Shown here piece by piece: positions 1 through 8,541 of a DNA stretch of 49,867 nucleotides; position 1 is the stretch's first letter; each line of letters starts with the position of its first letter. Below the pieces are notes generated by a model that did not search any database, was not told the DNA's origin, and was given only the letters and a program-made list of their open reading frames with translations. The DNA is taken from the NCBI GenBank assembly GCA_947500845.1, contig CANMTP010000022.1, positions 1 through 49,867 of the forward strand. Direction: 5' to 3'. Source of the stretch: an uncultured Aquimarina sp. Lineage in GTDB: Bacteria; Bacteroidota; Bacteroidia; Flavobacteriales; Flavobacteriaceae. The position numbers and the translations under genes were made by a program.

Positions 1-331
1 ATACTTAAATATACTAATTCTCTGCTTTTTCTACAATAAATTATTAAAGTTTCTTATCCCGAACTCACGTTAATTAGAAATAGAATTAGACCAACAAAAT
101 GTATTAAACAACTCGTCTAAACTAATTTGATCAACGCTCATCAAGTTATTCCCTACACCCCTAATTTTATTTACCTTTTAATCAATTATTTAGGTTATTT
201 TTAAGTATAAAGTAAGTTACAATAAACGAACTATACTTTTTTGTTACACAAAATTATGCAAACGAATAACGACACAAACCTTGAGTGTCTATAAATGATC
301 GAGGGATATTATTAATCAAACTTATTATATT
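1..331. other. Left-edge non-coding stretch
   Basis: No gene could be supported here. The stretch is very AT-rich with stops in all frames. On the minus strand there is a short open frame of about 35 codons ending near position 73, with an ATG at 141, too short and without recognisable similarity to call. The last 100 bases should carry the promoter of the peptide gene at 332, but I see no clean TAnnTTTG box, only a T-rich run near 237-243. Confidence 0.4.
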
Positions 332-523
332 ATGTTAAAAAGCATTTTGAATTTAGATGGAGCTGAAATTATGAACAAATCAACACAAAAGAGTATTAAT
401 GGAGGTCATTACAACGGTCAATGCAGAAACTCCCCTAGTTATTGTGTTTATTCGCCTAATTGTGTTTATGGAAGATGTCCAGATTCAACTATAAATTGTT
501 GTGCCGGACCTGATATCCCGTAG
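332..523 (+). CDS. Double-glycine-leader cysteine-rich peptide (bacteriocin-like/RiPP-like precursor)
   Basis: This is a 63-residue peptide. Residues 1-25 read as a leader: regularly spaced hydrophobic residues (I5, L6, L8, I13, I22), then QKSINGG ending in Gly24-Gly25. That is the flavobacterial form of the GG leader cut by C39 peptidase-containing ABC exporters (PCAT). The 38-residue remainder holds six cysteines, including a terminal Cys-Cys pair and a CVYxxNCVYGRC stretch, which suggests a small disulfide-bonded exported peptide or a modified peptide. The gene stands alone and is closed by a strong hairpin at 541-577. No exporter, peptidase or modification enzyme lies in the window, so the machinery would be elsewhere. 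The leader is visible in the sequence; antimicrobial or signalling function is inference. The ATG fits the leader exactly. Confidence 0.7.
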   Translation: MLKSILNLDGAEIMNKSTQKSINGGHYNGQCRNSPSYCVYSPNCVYGRCPDSTINCCAGPDIP

Positions 524-540
524 TACAATATAATTTCCTA

Positions 541-577
541 AATAATGAGTTGTCATAAACCTAGGTGACTCATTATT
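541..577. terminator. Bidirectional hairpin terminator between peptide gene and recQ
   Basis: AATAATGAGT (541-550) pairs perfectly with ACTCATTATT (568-577) around a 17-base loop. A T-rich tract follows on the + strand. It sits 18 bases after the peptide stop and 16 bases from the recQ stop, so it can serve both convergent genes. Confidence 0.7.
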
Positions 578-592
578 TTAATTAAATCACAA

Positions 593-2797
593 TTAATTCG
601 CTACCTCACTAATAAACTTAATTCGATATAAACGTAACTCTTCATCGTCATAATCTCCATCGAACTCTTCAATAGCAGTATCAATTTTATCACTTTCGGC
701 CTCTAAAAAATACTCATGAATCTCTTCCTGTTGGTCTTCATCCAAAATTTCATCAATCCAGTAAGCAATATTTAATTTGGTACCACTATACACTATTGCT
801 TCCATCTCTTTAATAAAATCAGGCATGTCCATGCCTTTTGCCGAAGCAATATCATCGAGTGGTAATTTACGATCTACATTTTGTATGATATACAATTTAA
901 GCCCGCTATTAGCCCCGGTGCTCTTCACTACAAAGTCATCTGGACGCATAATATTATTCTCCTCTACATAGTTTGCGATGAGCTCGACAAATTCTTTTCC
1001 ATATTTCTTTGCCTTCCCTTCTCCAACTCCGTGTACGTTGCCTAGCTCTTCTATTGTGATTGGATATTTTAAGGCCATATCATCGATAGAAGGATCCTGA
1101 AATACCACAAATGGAGGAACTCCTAACTTTTTAGCTACTGTTTTTCGCAAATCTTTTAGCATTCCGGCCAACTTATCATCGCCCCCTCCTTTAGCTCCGC
1201 TTTTTGTTGCTGTCACAATAGAATCATCAGGAGTCTCTTTATATACATGATCCTCGGTCATCATAAAACTTGCAGGGTTTTTAATGAACTTCTTTCCCTC
1301 TTCAGTAATCCTGATAACACCGTACGTTTCGATATCCTTACGCAGATATCCGGCCACCAGAACTTGACGCACCAAAGCCATCCAGTATTTAGCATCTTTT
1401 GTTTTTCCACTTCCAAAAAAAGATTGTAGATGCGTTTTATGCGAAATGATCAGCGCATTACTCTTACCTATAAGCGTGTTAACCAGATCTTTTGACTTAT
1501 AAATCTCTCCTGTTTTACTTACTACTTCAAGTAAAAGCTTTACTTCATCTTTGGCTTCATGTTTTTTCTTAGGATTTCGAACGTTATCGTCCATATCTGC
1601 TCCTTCACCATTTACCTCATCAAACTCCTCTCCAAAATAATGTAGAATAAATTTTCGTCTTGATATTGAAGTTTCGGCAAAAGCTACAACTTCTTGCAAT
1701 AATGCATGACCTATCTCCTGTTCTGCAACAGGTTTCCCACTCATGAATTTTTCGAGTTTTTCAATATCCTTATAGGCATAATATGCCAAACAGTGCCCTT
1801 CTCCTCCATCACGACCAGCACGACCTGTTTCTTGATAATAGCTCTCTATACTTTTTGGCATATCATGATGGATCACGAATCGCACATCGGGTTTATCAAT
1901 TCCCATTCCAAAGGCTATGGTAGCTACCACAACATCGACATCCTCCATCAAAAACATGTCTTGATGCTTTGCTCTTGTCTTGGCATCTAATCCAGCATGG
2001 TAAGGTACCGCCTTTACGCCATTAACCTCTAAAGTTTGAGCAAGTTCTTCGACTCTCTTTCTACTCAAACAATAAATAATACCACTTTTACCACTATTTT
2101 GTTTCACGAAACGGGTAATATCTGCATCGACATTTTTAGTTTTGGGTCTTATTTCATAGAATAAATTAGGACGATTAAAAGATGCTTTAAAGGTTCTTGC
2201 ATCGTTCATTCCTAAATTCTTAAGTATATCTTCTTGTACCTTAGGCGTTGCGGTTGCAGTAAGTCCTATAATCGGAATATCTTCACCTATTCTTTTAATT
2301 ATATTCCTCAGATTACGATATTCGGGTCTGAAATCATGCCCCCATTCGCTAATACAATGCGCCTCGTCTACAGCTAGAAATGATATTTTTTGCGATTTTA
2401 AGAAATCGACGTATTCTTCCTTGGTCAAGGATTCTGGAGCAACATATAAAAGTTTAGTAATACCGCTAGTGATATCACCTTTTACTTTTTTTACTTCCGA
2501 TTTATTCAACGACGAATTTAATACATGCGCGATTCCATCTTCTGAGGAAATACTGCGTATGGCATCAACTTGATTTTTCATTAGTGCAATTAATGGAGAT
2601 ACTACAATAGCAGTTCCTTCACACATCAAAGCAGGTAGTTGGTAACATAGGGATTTTCCTCCACCTGTAGGCATTATTACAAAAGTATTTTGCTTCTCGA
2701 GAATACTTTGTATCACCTTTTCCTGTAGTCCTCTAAATTGACTAAACCCAAAATACTTCTTTAAAGCACTTTGCAAGTCAGTTTCATTCAAACTCAT
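593..2797 (-). CDS. recQ: ATP-dependent DNA helicase RecQ
   Basis: A 3'-5' superfamily 2 DNA helicase that unwinds forks and recombination intermediates. The RecA-like core shows Walker A MPTGGGKS at residues 42-49, the DEAH box in AVDEAHCISEWGHDFRPE near 142-159, and the motif VI region YYQETGRAGRDG. A winged-helix RQC region follows, then an HRDC domain (about residues 540-615, PPFVVFQD...), then a roughly 100-residue acidic tail. At 734 residues it is longer than E. coli RecQ (about 610). The RQC zinc site is absent: where the four cysteines normally follow the LHYFGE motif, the sequence reads EEFDEVNGEGADMDDN with no Cys. From memory other flavobacterial RecQs look the same, so this is probably a clade trait and not damage. 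It is transcribed away from kdsD. Confidence 0.96.
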   Translation of the reverse strand: MSLNETDLQSALKKYFGFSQFRGLQEKVIQSILEKQNTFVIMPTGGGKSLCYQLPALMCEGTAIVVSPLIALMKNQVDAIRSISSEDGIAHVLNSSLNKSEVKKVKGDITSGITKLLYVAPESLTKEEYVDFLKSQKISFLAVDEAHCISEWGHDFRPEYRNLRNIIKRIGEDIPIIGLTATATPKVQEDILKNLGMNDARTFKASFNRPNLFYEIRPKTKNVDADITRFVKQNSGKSGIIYCLSRKRVEELAQTLEVNGVKAVPYHAGLDAKTRAKHQDMFLMEDVDVVVATIAFGMGIDKPDVRFVIHHDMPKSIESYYQETGRAGRDGGEGHCLAYYAYKDIEKLEKFMSGKPVAEQEIGHALLQEVVAFAETSISRRKFILHYFGEEFDEVNGEGADMDDNVRNPKKKHEAKDEVKLLLEVVSKTGEIYKSKDLVNTLIGKSNALIISHKTHLQSFFGSGKTKDAKYWMALVRQVLVAGYLRKDIETYGVIRITEEGKKFIKNPASFMMTEDHVYKETPDDSIVTATKSGAKGGGDDKLAGMLKDLRKTVAKKLGVPPFVVFQDPSIDDMALKYPITIEELGNVHGVGEGKAKKYGKEFVELIANYVEENNIMRPDDFVVKSTGANSGLKLYIIQNVDRKLPLDDIASAKGMDMPDFIKEMEAIVYSGTKLNIAYWIDEILDEDQQEEIHEYFLEAESDKIDTAIEEFDGDYDDEELRLYRIKFISEVAN

Positions 2798-2903
2798 TAA
2801 ATGTTTAACTTTTATATACCAATTAAATAAAGATTCACCAGCACGTCAATCTGTTTCCCCAATACAGATTAAGTGGAAGTTTTCAGTTTCAATTTTAGCC
2901 TGA

Positions 2904-2911
2904 CAAAGATA
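2904..2911 (-). promoter_or_regulatory. Possible recQ -7 box
   Basis: CAAAGATA on the + strand is TATCTTTG on the minus strand, which matches the Bacteroidota -7 element TAnnTTTG about 107 bases before the recQ start. I find no TTG at the right -33 distance, so this is weak. Confidence 0.25.
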
Positions 2912-2970
2912 ATAAAGCTTAAATTAATATGCTTTTTTTTGACAGTATTTAAAATTAATAAGGTATTGTA

Positions 2971-2978
2971 TACCTTTG
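2971..2978 (+). promoter_or_regulatory. Possible kdsD -7 box
   Basis: TACCTTTG matches TAnnTTTG and lies 36 bases before the kdsD ATG. The nearest -33-like bases are TTT at 2948-2950 (20-base spacer) and TTGAC at 2939-2943 (spacer too long), so only the -7 part is convincing. Confidence 0.4.
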
Positions 2979-3013
2979 CGTAAATTAAAGATAATAAAAT
3001 CTTTAGTTATAAC

Positions 3014-3997
3014 ATGCAAATTTTTCAAATTTTGAATACCCAAGATACTATAATTTCTTACGCAAAAAAAACCATTGCCGAAGAAGCCAAAGCAATTGCT
3101 TATTTAGAAGAATTAATTGATGAAGAGTTTTCTAATGCAGTAGAAACCATACATCATTCGAAAGGCAGAGTTATCATAACCGGAATAGGTAAAAGTGCCA
3201 TTATTGCTACTAAAATTGTGGCGACTATGAACTCAACCGGTACTCCAGCGGTCTTTATGCATGCCGCAGATGCCATTCATGGGGATTTAGGAAATATCCT
3301 TGAAGATGATATTGTTATTTGTATATCTAAAAGTGGAAATACTCCTGAAATAAAAGTATTGGTTCCCTTAATTAAGAGTTTTAAAAATACAATTATTGGC
3401 ATTACCGCAAATAAAGAGTCGTTTTTAGGAAAAGAAGCAGATTATATATTGCATGCTTTTGTAGAAAAAGAAGCATGTCCCAATAATTTAGCACCGACCA
3501 CGAGCACCACAGCACAAATGGTTATCGGTGATGCCTTGGCGGTTTGTTTATTACACCTTCAAGGTTTTTCTAGTCACGATTTTGCCAAATATCACCCTGG
3601 AGGTGCACTAGGCAAGAAATTATACCTGCGTGTGAGTGATATTACTTCCCGAAACGAAAAACCTCAGGTGTCCCCTGATTCTAATATCAATACCGTGATT
3701 GTTGAAATGACAGAAAAAAGACTAGGTGCTACCGCAGTAACTGATAATGGCACTATTCTGGGAATCATTACAGATGGAGATTTGCGCAGGATGCTTACCA
3801 CAAATACTTCTTTTGAAGGATTAACAGCAAAGGATATTATGTCTACCGACCCCAAACGTATCGACGATGATGCTATGGCTGTTGATGCTTTAGAAAAATT
3901 AGAGGAAAACTCAATTTCACAGTTACTTGCAGAAAAAGACGGTCAATACACTGGTCTAATACACATTCATGATCTAATAAGAGAAGGTATTTTATAA
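3014..3997 (+). CDS. kdsD: Arabinose-5-phosphate isomerase, KpsF/GutQ family (SIS + two CBS)
   Basis: Interconverts D-ribulose 5-phosphate and D-arabinose 5-phosphate, the first step toward Kdo for lipopolysaccharide. The sugar-isomerase (SIS) domain covers about residues 35-190, with TGIGKSAIIATKI, the HAADAIHGDLG stretch and ISKSGNTPEI typical of KdsD/KpsF. Two CBS domains follow (about 205-325; ITDGDLRRML in the first). The 327-residue length is normal. The gene starts a tight operon: its TAA overlaps the ATG of tatC (TAATG). An internal TTG at 3032 would give a start closer to the usual family start; I keep the ATG at 3014 but am not certain of it. Confidence 0.93.
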   Translation: MQIFQILNTQDTIISYAKKTIAEEAKAIAYLEELIDEEFSNAVETIHHSKGRVIITGIGKSAIIATKIVATMNSTGTPAVFMHAADAIHGDLGNILEDDIVICISKSGNTPEIKVLVPLIKSFKNTIIGITANKESFLGKEADYILHAFVEKEACPNNLAPTTSTTAQMVIGDALAVCLLHLQGFSSHDFAKYHPGGALGKKLYLRVSDITSRNEKPQVSPDSNINTVIVEMTEKRLGATAVTDNGTILGIITDGDLRRMLTTNTSFEGLTAKDIMSTDPKRIDDDAMAVDALEKLEENSISQLLAEKDGQYTGLIHIHDLIREGIL

Positions 3998-4833
3998 TGG
4001 CAAAAAGCACTAAAAGGAACCCTCAATCTATGTCTTTTCTAGATCATTTAGAAGAGCTTCGCTGGCATTTGATAAGAGCTACAATGGCTATACTTATCGC
4101 TGGTATTGTTGCATTTATTGCAAAAGAATTTATTTTTGATGTAATTATATTTGGTCCGAAAAAACCAGATTTCCCAACCTACAAAGGCCTGTGTAACATA
4201 TCTAAGCTTATGGGTTTAGATGAAAGTTTATGCTTTAAAGAATTGCCTTTTAGTGTACAAAGCAGAAAAGTAGCCGGACAGTTTTCAGTCCATATATGGA
4301 CTTCGATAACGGCAGGTTTTATCCTAGCATTTCCATATGTATTATATGAATTCTGGAAGTTTATTGCTCCTGCTATGTATGATACAGAGAAAAAGTACTC
4401 AAAGGGCTTTATTATTATTTGCTCTTGCCTTTTCTTTTTAGGTGTGCTTTTTGGATACTACGTGATCACGCCATTATCAATTAATTTTTTAGGAGGTTAT
4501 CAAGTTAGTGAAGAAGTACTTAATGAGTTTGATATTGATAGTTATATTGGACTACTAAGATCATCCGTAATAGCATGTGGTTTAATTTTTGAACTCCCTG
4601 TAATCATGTTTTTTCTTACCAAAGTCGGACTAGTTACTCCAGAGGTCTTAAAGAAATATCGCAAATTTGCACTGGTAATAGTATTGATTCTTTCCGCAAT
4701 TATTACTCCTCCAGACATTGTCAGCCAGATAATTGTAGCGATTCCTATTTTAGTATTGTACGAAGTAAGTATTTTCATTTCTAAAATAGTAATTAAAAAA
4801 GAAAACAAAAAACTACAAAAACAATCCAGATGA
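3997..4833 (+). CDS. tatC: Sec-independent protein translocase TatC
   Basis: The core membrane subunit of the twin-arginine translocase, which recognises RR signal peptides of folded proteins. The N-terminal signature MSFLDHLEELRWHLIRA is intact and about six hydrophobic segments follow, as expected for TatC. The loop before the second membrane segment is long (about residues 48-95, with several Cys), as is common in Bacteroidota. The length of 278 residues is within range. No tatA/tatB lies nearby. The start overlaps the kdsD stop by one base, and the stop overlaps the next gene by four (ATGA), so the three genes are very probably cotranscribed. Confidence 0.96.
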   Translation: MAKSTKRNPQSMSFLDHLEELRWHLIRATMAILIAGIVAFIAKEFIFDVIIFGPKKPDFPTYKGLCNISKLMGLDESLCFKELPFSVQSRKVAGQFSVHIWTSITAGFILAFPYVLYEFWKFIAPAMYDTEKKYSKGFIIICSCLFFLGVLFGYYVITPLSINFLGGYQVSEEVLNEFDIDSYIGLLRSSVIACGLIFELPVIMFFLTKVGLVTPEVLKKYRKFALVIVLILSAIITPPDIVSQIIVAIPILVLYEVSIFISKIVIKKENKKLQKQSR

Positions 4834-5180
4834 GTAATAAAGTAGACGAGTTCAATGCTTATAGAGAAAAGATGAACTCAAGAATTCTAGAGGATAACAA
4901 TAAGATCATAAAACGAATTTTTAATCTCGACACCAATGCCTACATGGAAGGTGCTTTAAATGTAAAAACCAAAGAACTTCTAGGGTTGGTAGCCTCGGCT
5001 GTATTACGATGTGATGATTGTGTTCGTTATCATCTTGAAACCTGCCATAAAGAAGGGCTAACAAAAGAAGAGGTAGTCGAAGCGTTGAGTATAGCAACAT
5101 TAGTAGGTGGGACCATTGTTATCCCACATTTGCGTCGTGCTTATGAATTCTGGGATGCATTAGAAGCAAAGAATTCTTGA
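4830..5180 (+). CDS. Carboxymuconolactone decarboxylase / AhpD-like protein
   Basis: A 116-residue helical protein of the CMD/AhpD superfamily. The AhpD-type redox motif is present as CDDCVRYH (about residues 69-76), i.e. CxxCxxxH, followed by a conserved GGTIVIPHLRRA helix. The CxxC points to a thiol peroxidase-type or disulfide-exchange activity and away from lactone decarboxylation; the true substrate is unknown. It is translationally coupled to tatC through an ATGA overlap and is the last gene of the kdsD-tatC operon. Whether pairing with TatC has functional meaning (for example redox quality control of exported proteins) cannot be judged from sequence. Confidence 0.85.
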   Translation: MSNKVDEFNAYREKMNSRILEDNNKIIKRIFNLDTNAYMEGALNVKTKELLGLVASAVLRCDDCVRYHLETCHKEGLTKEEVVEALSIATLVGGTIVIPHLRRAYEFWDALEAKNS

Positions 5181-5203
5181 AATCAAAATTGTTACAAAGA
5201 ATA

Positions 5204-5217
5204 GTGTAAATTTACAC
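5204..5217. promoter_or_regulatory. Perfect 14-bp palindrome upstream of lptB
   Basis: GTGTAAATTTACAC is an exact palindrome 44 bases before the lptB ATG. It could be an operator for a dimeric regulator, or part of a promoter (TAAATTTA is one base off TAnnTTTG). No regulator is identified. Confidence 0.35.
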
Positions 5218-5260
5218 GCTCATTTTAGCAACACTACAAATTTAAAGAAGTTATTCTATT

Positions 5261-6004
5261 ATGAAGTTAAAGGCAGATAATTTAGTTAAGTCATACAAAG
5301 GTCGCAAAGTGGTTAAAGGAATCTCGCTTGAAGTTAATCAAGGAGAAATTGTTGGTCTTTTAGGTCCTAATGGAGCCGGTAAAACAACTTCTTTTTATAT
5401 GATTGTGGGATTGGTAAAACCAAATAGTGGCAAAATTTCTCTTGAAAATATTGACATTACTAAATATCCGATGTACAAAAGAGCACAAAATGGAATTGGT
5501 TACCTGGCTCAGGAAGCCTCGGTATTTAGAAAATTGAGTATAGAGGATAATATTCTTAGTGTTTTGCAACTCACCAAGCTTTCTAAAAAGGAACAACATG
5601 ATAAAATGGAAGCCTTAATTGAAGAATTTGGTTTAGGACATATACGTAAAAATCGTGGAGACCTTTTGAGTGGTGGAGAGCGTCGTCGTACCGAAATTGC
5701 AAGAGCATTAGCTACCGATCCTAATTTTATTTTACTGGATGAACCTTTTGCAGGAGTAGATCCTGTGGCCGTTGAAGATATTCAACGTATTGTAGCACAA
5801 TTAAAAAACAAAAATATTGGAATTCTAATCACCGACCATAACGTACAAGAAACTCTGGCTATTACAGACAGGACCTATTTGATGTTTGAAGGGAGTATCC
5901 TGAAAGCAGGTATACCCGAAGAATTAGCAGAAGATGAAATGGTTCGAAAAGTATATCTGGGTCAAAACTTCGAGTTGCGAAAAAAGAAATTGGATTTCAA
6001 TTAA
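5261..6004 (+). CDS. lptB: Lipopolysaccharide export ABC transporter ATPase LptB
   Basis: The cytoplasmic ATPase that powers LPS extraction from the inner membrane with LptFG and LptC. It is 247 residues long. Walker A is GPNGAGKTT (about 35-43), the Q-loop YLAQEASVFRKLS is the LptB-specific form, then LLSGGERRRTEIARAL (signature), FILLDEPFAGVDP (Walker B with the LptB AGVDP signature) and the switch His in ITDHNV. No other lpt gene is adjacent, as is usual in Bacteroidota. The gene ends by overlapping the convergent pssA stop by four bases. The upstream palindrome at 5204-5217 is the only regulatory candidate. Confidence 0.95.
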   Translation: MKLKADNLVKSYKGRKVVKGISLEVNQGEIVGLLGPNGAGKTTSFYMIVGLVKPNSGKISLENIDITKYPMYKRAQNGIGYLAQEASVFRKLSIEDNILSVLQLTKLSKKEQHDKMEALIEEFGLGHIRKNRGDLLSGGERRRTEIARALATDPNFILLDEPFAGVDPVAVEDIQRIVAQLKNKNIGILITDHNVQETLAITDRTYLMFEGSILKAGIPEELAEDEMVRKVYLGQNFELRKKKLDFN

Positions 6005-6771
6005 TTTATTTCTCTACCAGTTGATTTTCCTCCAAAAAATACTGATACTAAAATGTATAAAAGAATAATTAGTGGTATTGCAATAAACTTAAGAAGAATG
6101 ATCAATACTGCTGTAAGCATTAAAAAAACGTATCTAACTTTATTTGAGGCAAAGTCCCAGGTTTTAAACTTTAAGGCAAAAAGTGTTATCTCTGCATTCA
6201 AGAGATAACAACTCAACAAAGTCAATCCAATCAAGAACCATTCATTAAGAATAACCTCTATCGCCCATGCTTCTTGCTGAAATTTAAGAATGAGTGGCAG
6301 ACTGATAACCAATAATGCATTTGCAGGTGTAGGTAACCCTATAAAAGATGTGGTCTGACGAGTATCGATATTAAAATTAGCTAATCGATAAGCCGAGGAC
6401 AATGTTATAAGCAAACCTAACAATGATAGATAGGACCAATCCAGACTAGCCATAACTTGTTCTGCGTTCCATGATTCGGGTACTACATAAAAAGGTTTTC
6501 CAAATACCTGAGATAATAACTGATACATCACAATCCCTGGCGCCACTCCGCTCGTAACCATATCAGCCAAAGAGTCTAATTGTAATCCTAACTCACTTTG
6601 CGCATTCAATAATCTTGCCGCTAGTCCATCAAAAAAATCGAATCCTATGCCCAACATAACAAACAATGCTGTTAAATCCAAATGTCCCTGAACTGCAAAA
6701 ATAACCGCAATACAACCGCAAAAAAGATTAAGAAGGGTTATTATATTTGGTATTTGTTTTTTAATCCACAT
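6001..6771 (-). CDS. pssA: CDP-diacylglycerol--serine O-phosphatidyltransferase
   Basis: An inner-membrane enzyme that joins CDP-diacylglycerol and L-serine to make phosphatidylserine, the precursor of phosphatidylethanolamine. The CDP-alcohol phosphotransferase motif is complete: DFFDGLAARLL, then GLQLDSLADMVTSG (DGxxAR-x8-GxxxD-xxxD), about residues 45-77. Multiple hydrophobic segments flank it, and the N-terminus KKQIPNIITLLNLFCG is the usual start of this family. The length is 256 residues. It is convergent with lptB and divergent from lnt. A likely promoter lies at 6812-6838. The PssA assignment (rather than PgsA) rests on the N-terminus and overall look. Confidence 0.9.
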   Translation of the reverse strand: MWIKKQIPNIITLLNLFCGCIAVIFAVQGHLDLTALFVMLGIGFDFFDGLAARLLNAQSELGLQLDSLADMVTSGVAPGIVMYQLLSQVFGKPFYVVPESWNAEQVMASLDWSYLSLLGLLITLSSAYRLANFNIDTRQTTSFIGLPTPANALLVISLPLILKFQQEAWAIEVILNEWFLIGLTLLSCYLLNAEITLFALKFKTWDFASNKVRYVFLMLTAVLIILLKFIAIPLIILLYILVSVFFGGKSTGREIN

Positions 6772-6811
6772 AGAATTTTGGTTTTATGTAAAAATAGTAA
6801 ACTATTAGGAT

Positions 6812-6838
6812 CAAACTTAACAAAAAAGAAGTATTCAA
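6812..6838 (-). promoter_or_regulatory. Probable pssA promoter
   Basis: On the minus strand TAAGTTTG (6819 down to 6812) matches TAnnTTTG, with TTG at 6838-6836, a 16-base spacer, one short of the usual range. It lies about 40 bases before the pssA ATG. Confidence 0.45.
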
Positions 6839-6848
6839 TTTTATTAAT

Positions 6849-6877
6849 TGTAACTAAATAAGTTTAATTTCGTTATT
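6849..6877 (+). promoter_or_regulatory. ECF-sigma-like promoter before lnt
   Basis: TGTAAC at 6849-6854, exactly 16 bases, then CGTTATT at 6871-6877. This has the same geometry as four other intergenic sites in the window (10992, 13701, 13895, 16521). The predicted transcript would start around 6883 and the lnt ATG is at 6895, so the leader would be very short. The -10-like part is the least typical of the five (CGTT, not CGTC). Confidence 0.5.
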
Positions 6878-6894
6878 AATAAGGAAGCTTTTTT

Positions 6895-8475
6895 ATGAGA
6901 AACATATTATTGTCCCTTTTATCGGGACTCTTACTTGCAGTTAGTTGGCCTACCTATGGTTTTCCTCTATTTTTATTTTTTGGTTTTATTCCTCTTTTAA
7001 TTGCAGAATATAATATTCGCGAAAATAAATACAGCAAAACTCAGGTTTTCGGACTTGCCTATTTAACATTTTTTATTTGGAATTTGATCACAACTTGGTG
7101 GATATTTCACTCTACAGCTATTGGGATGACGGTAGCAATACTTGTAAATAGTCTATTAATGACTGTTGTATTTCTAATATATCACATCGTTGCCAAAAGA
7201 ATCAAATTTTCAATTAGTGCTTTATTTTTGATTTGTTTCTGGATAAGTTTTGAATATTTTCATTTACAATGGCAAGTATCATGGCCATGGCTTAATCTGG
7301 GTAACGGATTTGCAAGTTTTACCTCTTGGATCCAATGGTATGAATATACAGGTACTTTTGGTGGCACACTTTGGGTATGGATTGTCAATATCGCTATTTT
7401 TAAAAGCATTTTACTTTTCTTAGAACATAGAGGCAAAGCTATTCTTTATAAAGCCGCCTTGCATAGTGGACTTATTATCCTCATCCCTATTATAATTTCA
7501 ATTATACTATTAAAAACATATGAAGAAGATGGTAAAGATATTGAAGTATTGATTTTACAACCTAACATCAATCCTTACCATGAAAAATACAATACTTCAG
7601 ATGATCGTATTGGAATCTTGCTTACCAAACTAACCACCAATAGGATTACTGAAAGTACCGATTTCATTATCGCACCAGAAACTGTTTTTGCAGATAATAA
7701 TAGATTAAATAATTTTCCCAACTCTATTGCCAAAAGAACAGCTCAAAACCTTTTGCAACGCTATTCAAATGCACACTTTCTTTCTGGCATTTCTCTAATC
7801 GACGTTTTTAATGATTCTTCAAGGGTTCATCCGCAGACAAATGTTTATAAAGAAAATATATTTTATGACGATTACAATTCTGCTTTTTTTGTTCGCCCCG
7901 ACAATAGTTACGATTTATATCATAAGAGTAAGTTAGTAGTTGGCATAGAGAATTTCCCTTACCAAAGTGTTCTGAAACCGATTTTGGGAGATGTCATGAT
8001 TGATCTAGGAGGTACAGTTGCCAAAAAAACGACTCAAGAAGATCGGGAAGTCTTTTTCACCAAAGACAGTATTGGCGTAGGAACCATGATTTGTTATGAA
8101 AGCGTATATGGTGAGTTTGCTACCGGATATGTGAGGAATAAGGCAGATTTTCTCGCTATAATTACAAATGATGCCTGGTGGGATAACACTCAAGGACACA
8201 AACAACATTTGCATTATGCAAAACTTAGGGCCATAGAAACCAGAAGAAGTATTGCCCGTAGTGCAAATACAGGAATATCAGCAATTATAGATCAAACAGG
8301 GAACATTATTGACCAATTAGGATACGAAAAACAAGGAACTCTAAAAGGAACTCTAAAGACAAATAACAAAATTACTTTCTATGTAAGAATGGGAGATTAT
8401 ATTGCCAGAATTGCTATTTTTCTTGCTGTCTTCATTTTCTTATTTTCGGTGACTCGGCGTAAGCAAAAAATGTAA
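6895..8475 (+). CDS. lnt: Apolipoprotein N-acyltransferase
   Basis: Adds the third acyl chain to the N-terminal cysteine of lipoproteins in the inner membrane, the last maturation step before Lol export. About six membrane segments fill residues 1-210 and one more ends the protein. Between them is a nitrilase-type periplasmic domain with the Glu-Lys-Cys triad: Glu in IAPETVFAD (about 263), Lys in LYHKSKLVVGIENFPY (about 344), Cys in GTMICYESVYGEF (about 400). The length of 526 residues is normal. It stands alone between pssA and the ABC-F gene. The many lipoproteins in this window would be substrates. An ECF-like promoter precedes it closely. Confidence 0.96.
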   Translation: MRNILLSLLSGLLLAVSWPTYGFPLFLFFGFIPLLIAEYNIRENKYSKTQVFGLAYLTFFIWNLITTWWIFHSTAIGMTVAILVNSLLMTVVFLIYHIVAKRIKFSISALFLICFWISFEYFHLQWQVSWPWLNLGNGFASFTSWIQWYEYTGTFGGTLWVWIVNIAIFKSILLFLEHRGKAILYKAALHSGLIILIPIIISIILLKTYEEDGKDIEVLILQPNINPYHEKYNTSDDRIGILLTKLTTNRITESTDFIIAPETVFADNNRLNNFPNSIAKRTAQNLLQRYSNAHFLSGISLIDVFNDSSRVHPQTNVYKENIFYDDYNSAFFVRPDNSYDLYHKSKLVVGIENFPYQSVLKPILGDVMIDLGGTVAKKTTQEDREVFFTKDSIGVGTMICYESVYGEFATGYVRNKADFLAIITNDAWWDNTQGHKQHLHYAKLRAIETRRSIARSANTGISAIIDQTGNIIDQLGYEKQGTLKGTLKTNNKITFYVRMGDYIARIAIFLAVFIFLFSVTRRKQKM

Positions 8476-8486
8476 ACTCAAAAACT

Positions 8487-8521
8487 TTGTTTCCTTGTCG
8501 CGAAGAAACCTTGTACCTTTG
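8487..8521 (+). promoter_or_regulatory. Probable promoter of the ABC-F gene
   Basis: TACCTTTG at 8514-8521 is an exact TAnnTTTG box. TTG occurs at 8487-8489 (24-base spacer) and at 8495-8497 (16-base spacer), each one base outside the usual range. It is 21 bases before the GTG start. Confidence 0.5.
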
Positions 8522-8541
8522 CAACTTTATAAAAAGAGACT

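Noticed and set aside
777..1990. Several + strand frames inside recQ (777-971, 1247-1429, 1706-1990)
   Set aside because: They lie wholly within a well-supported gene on the other strand and have no family features.
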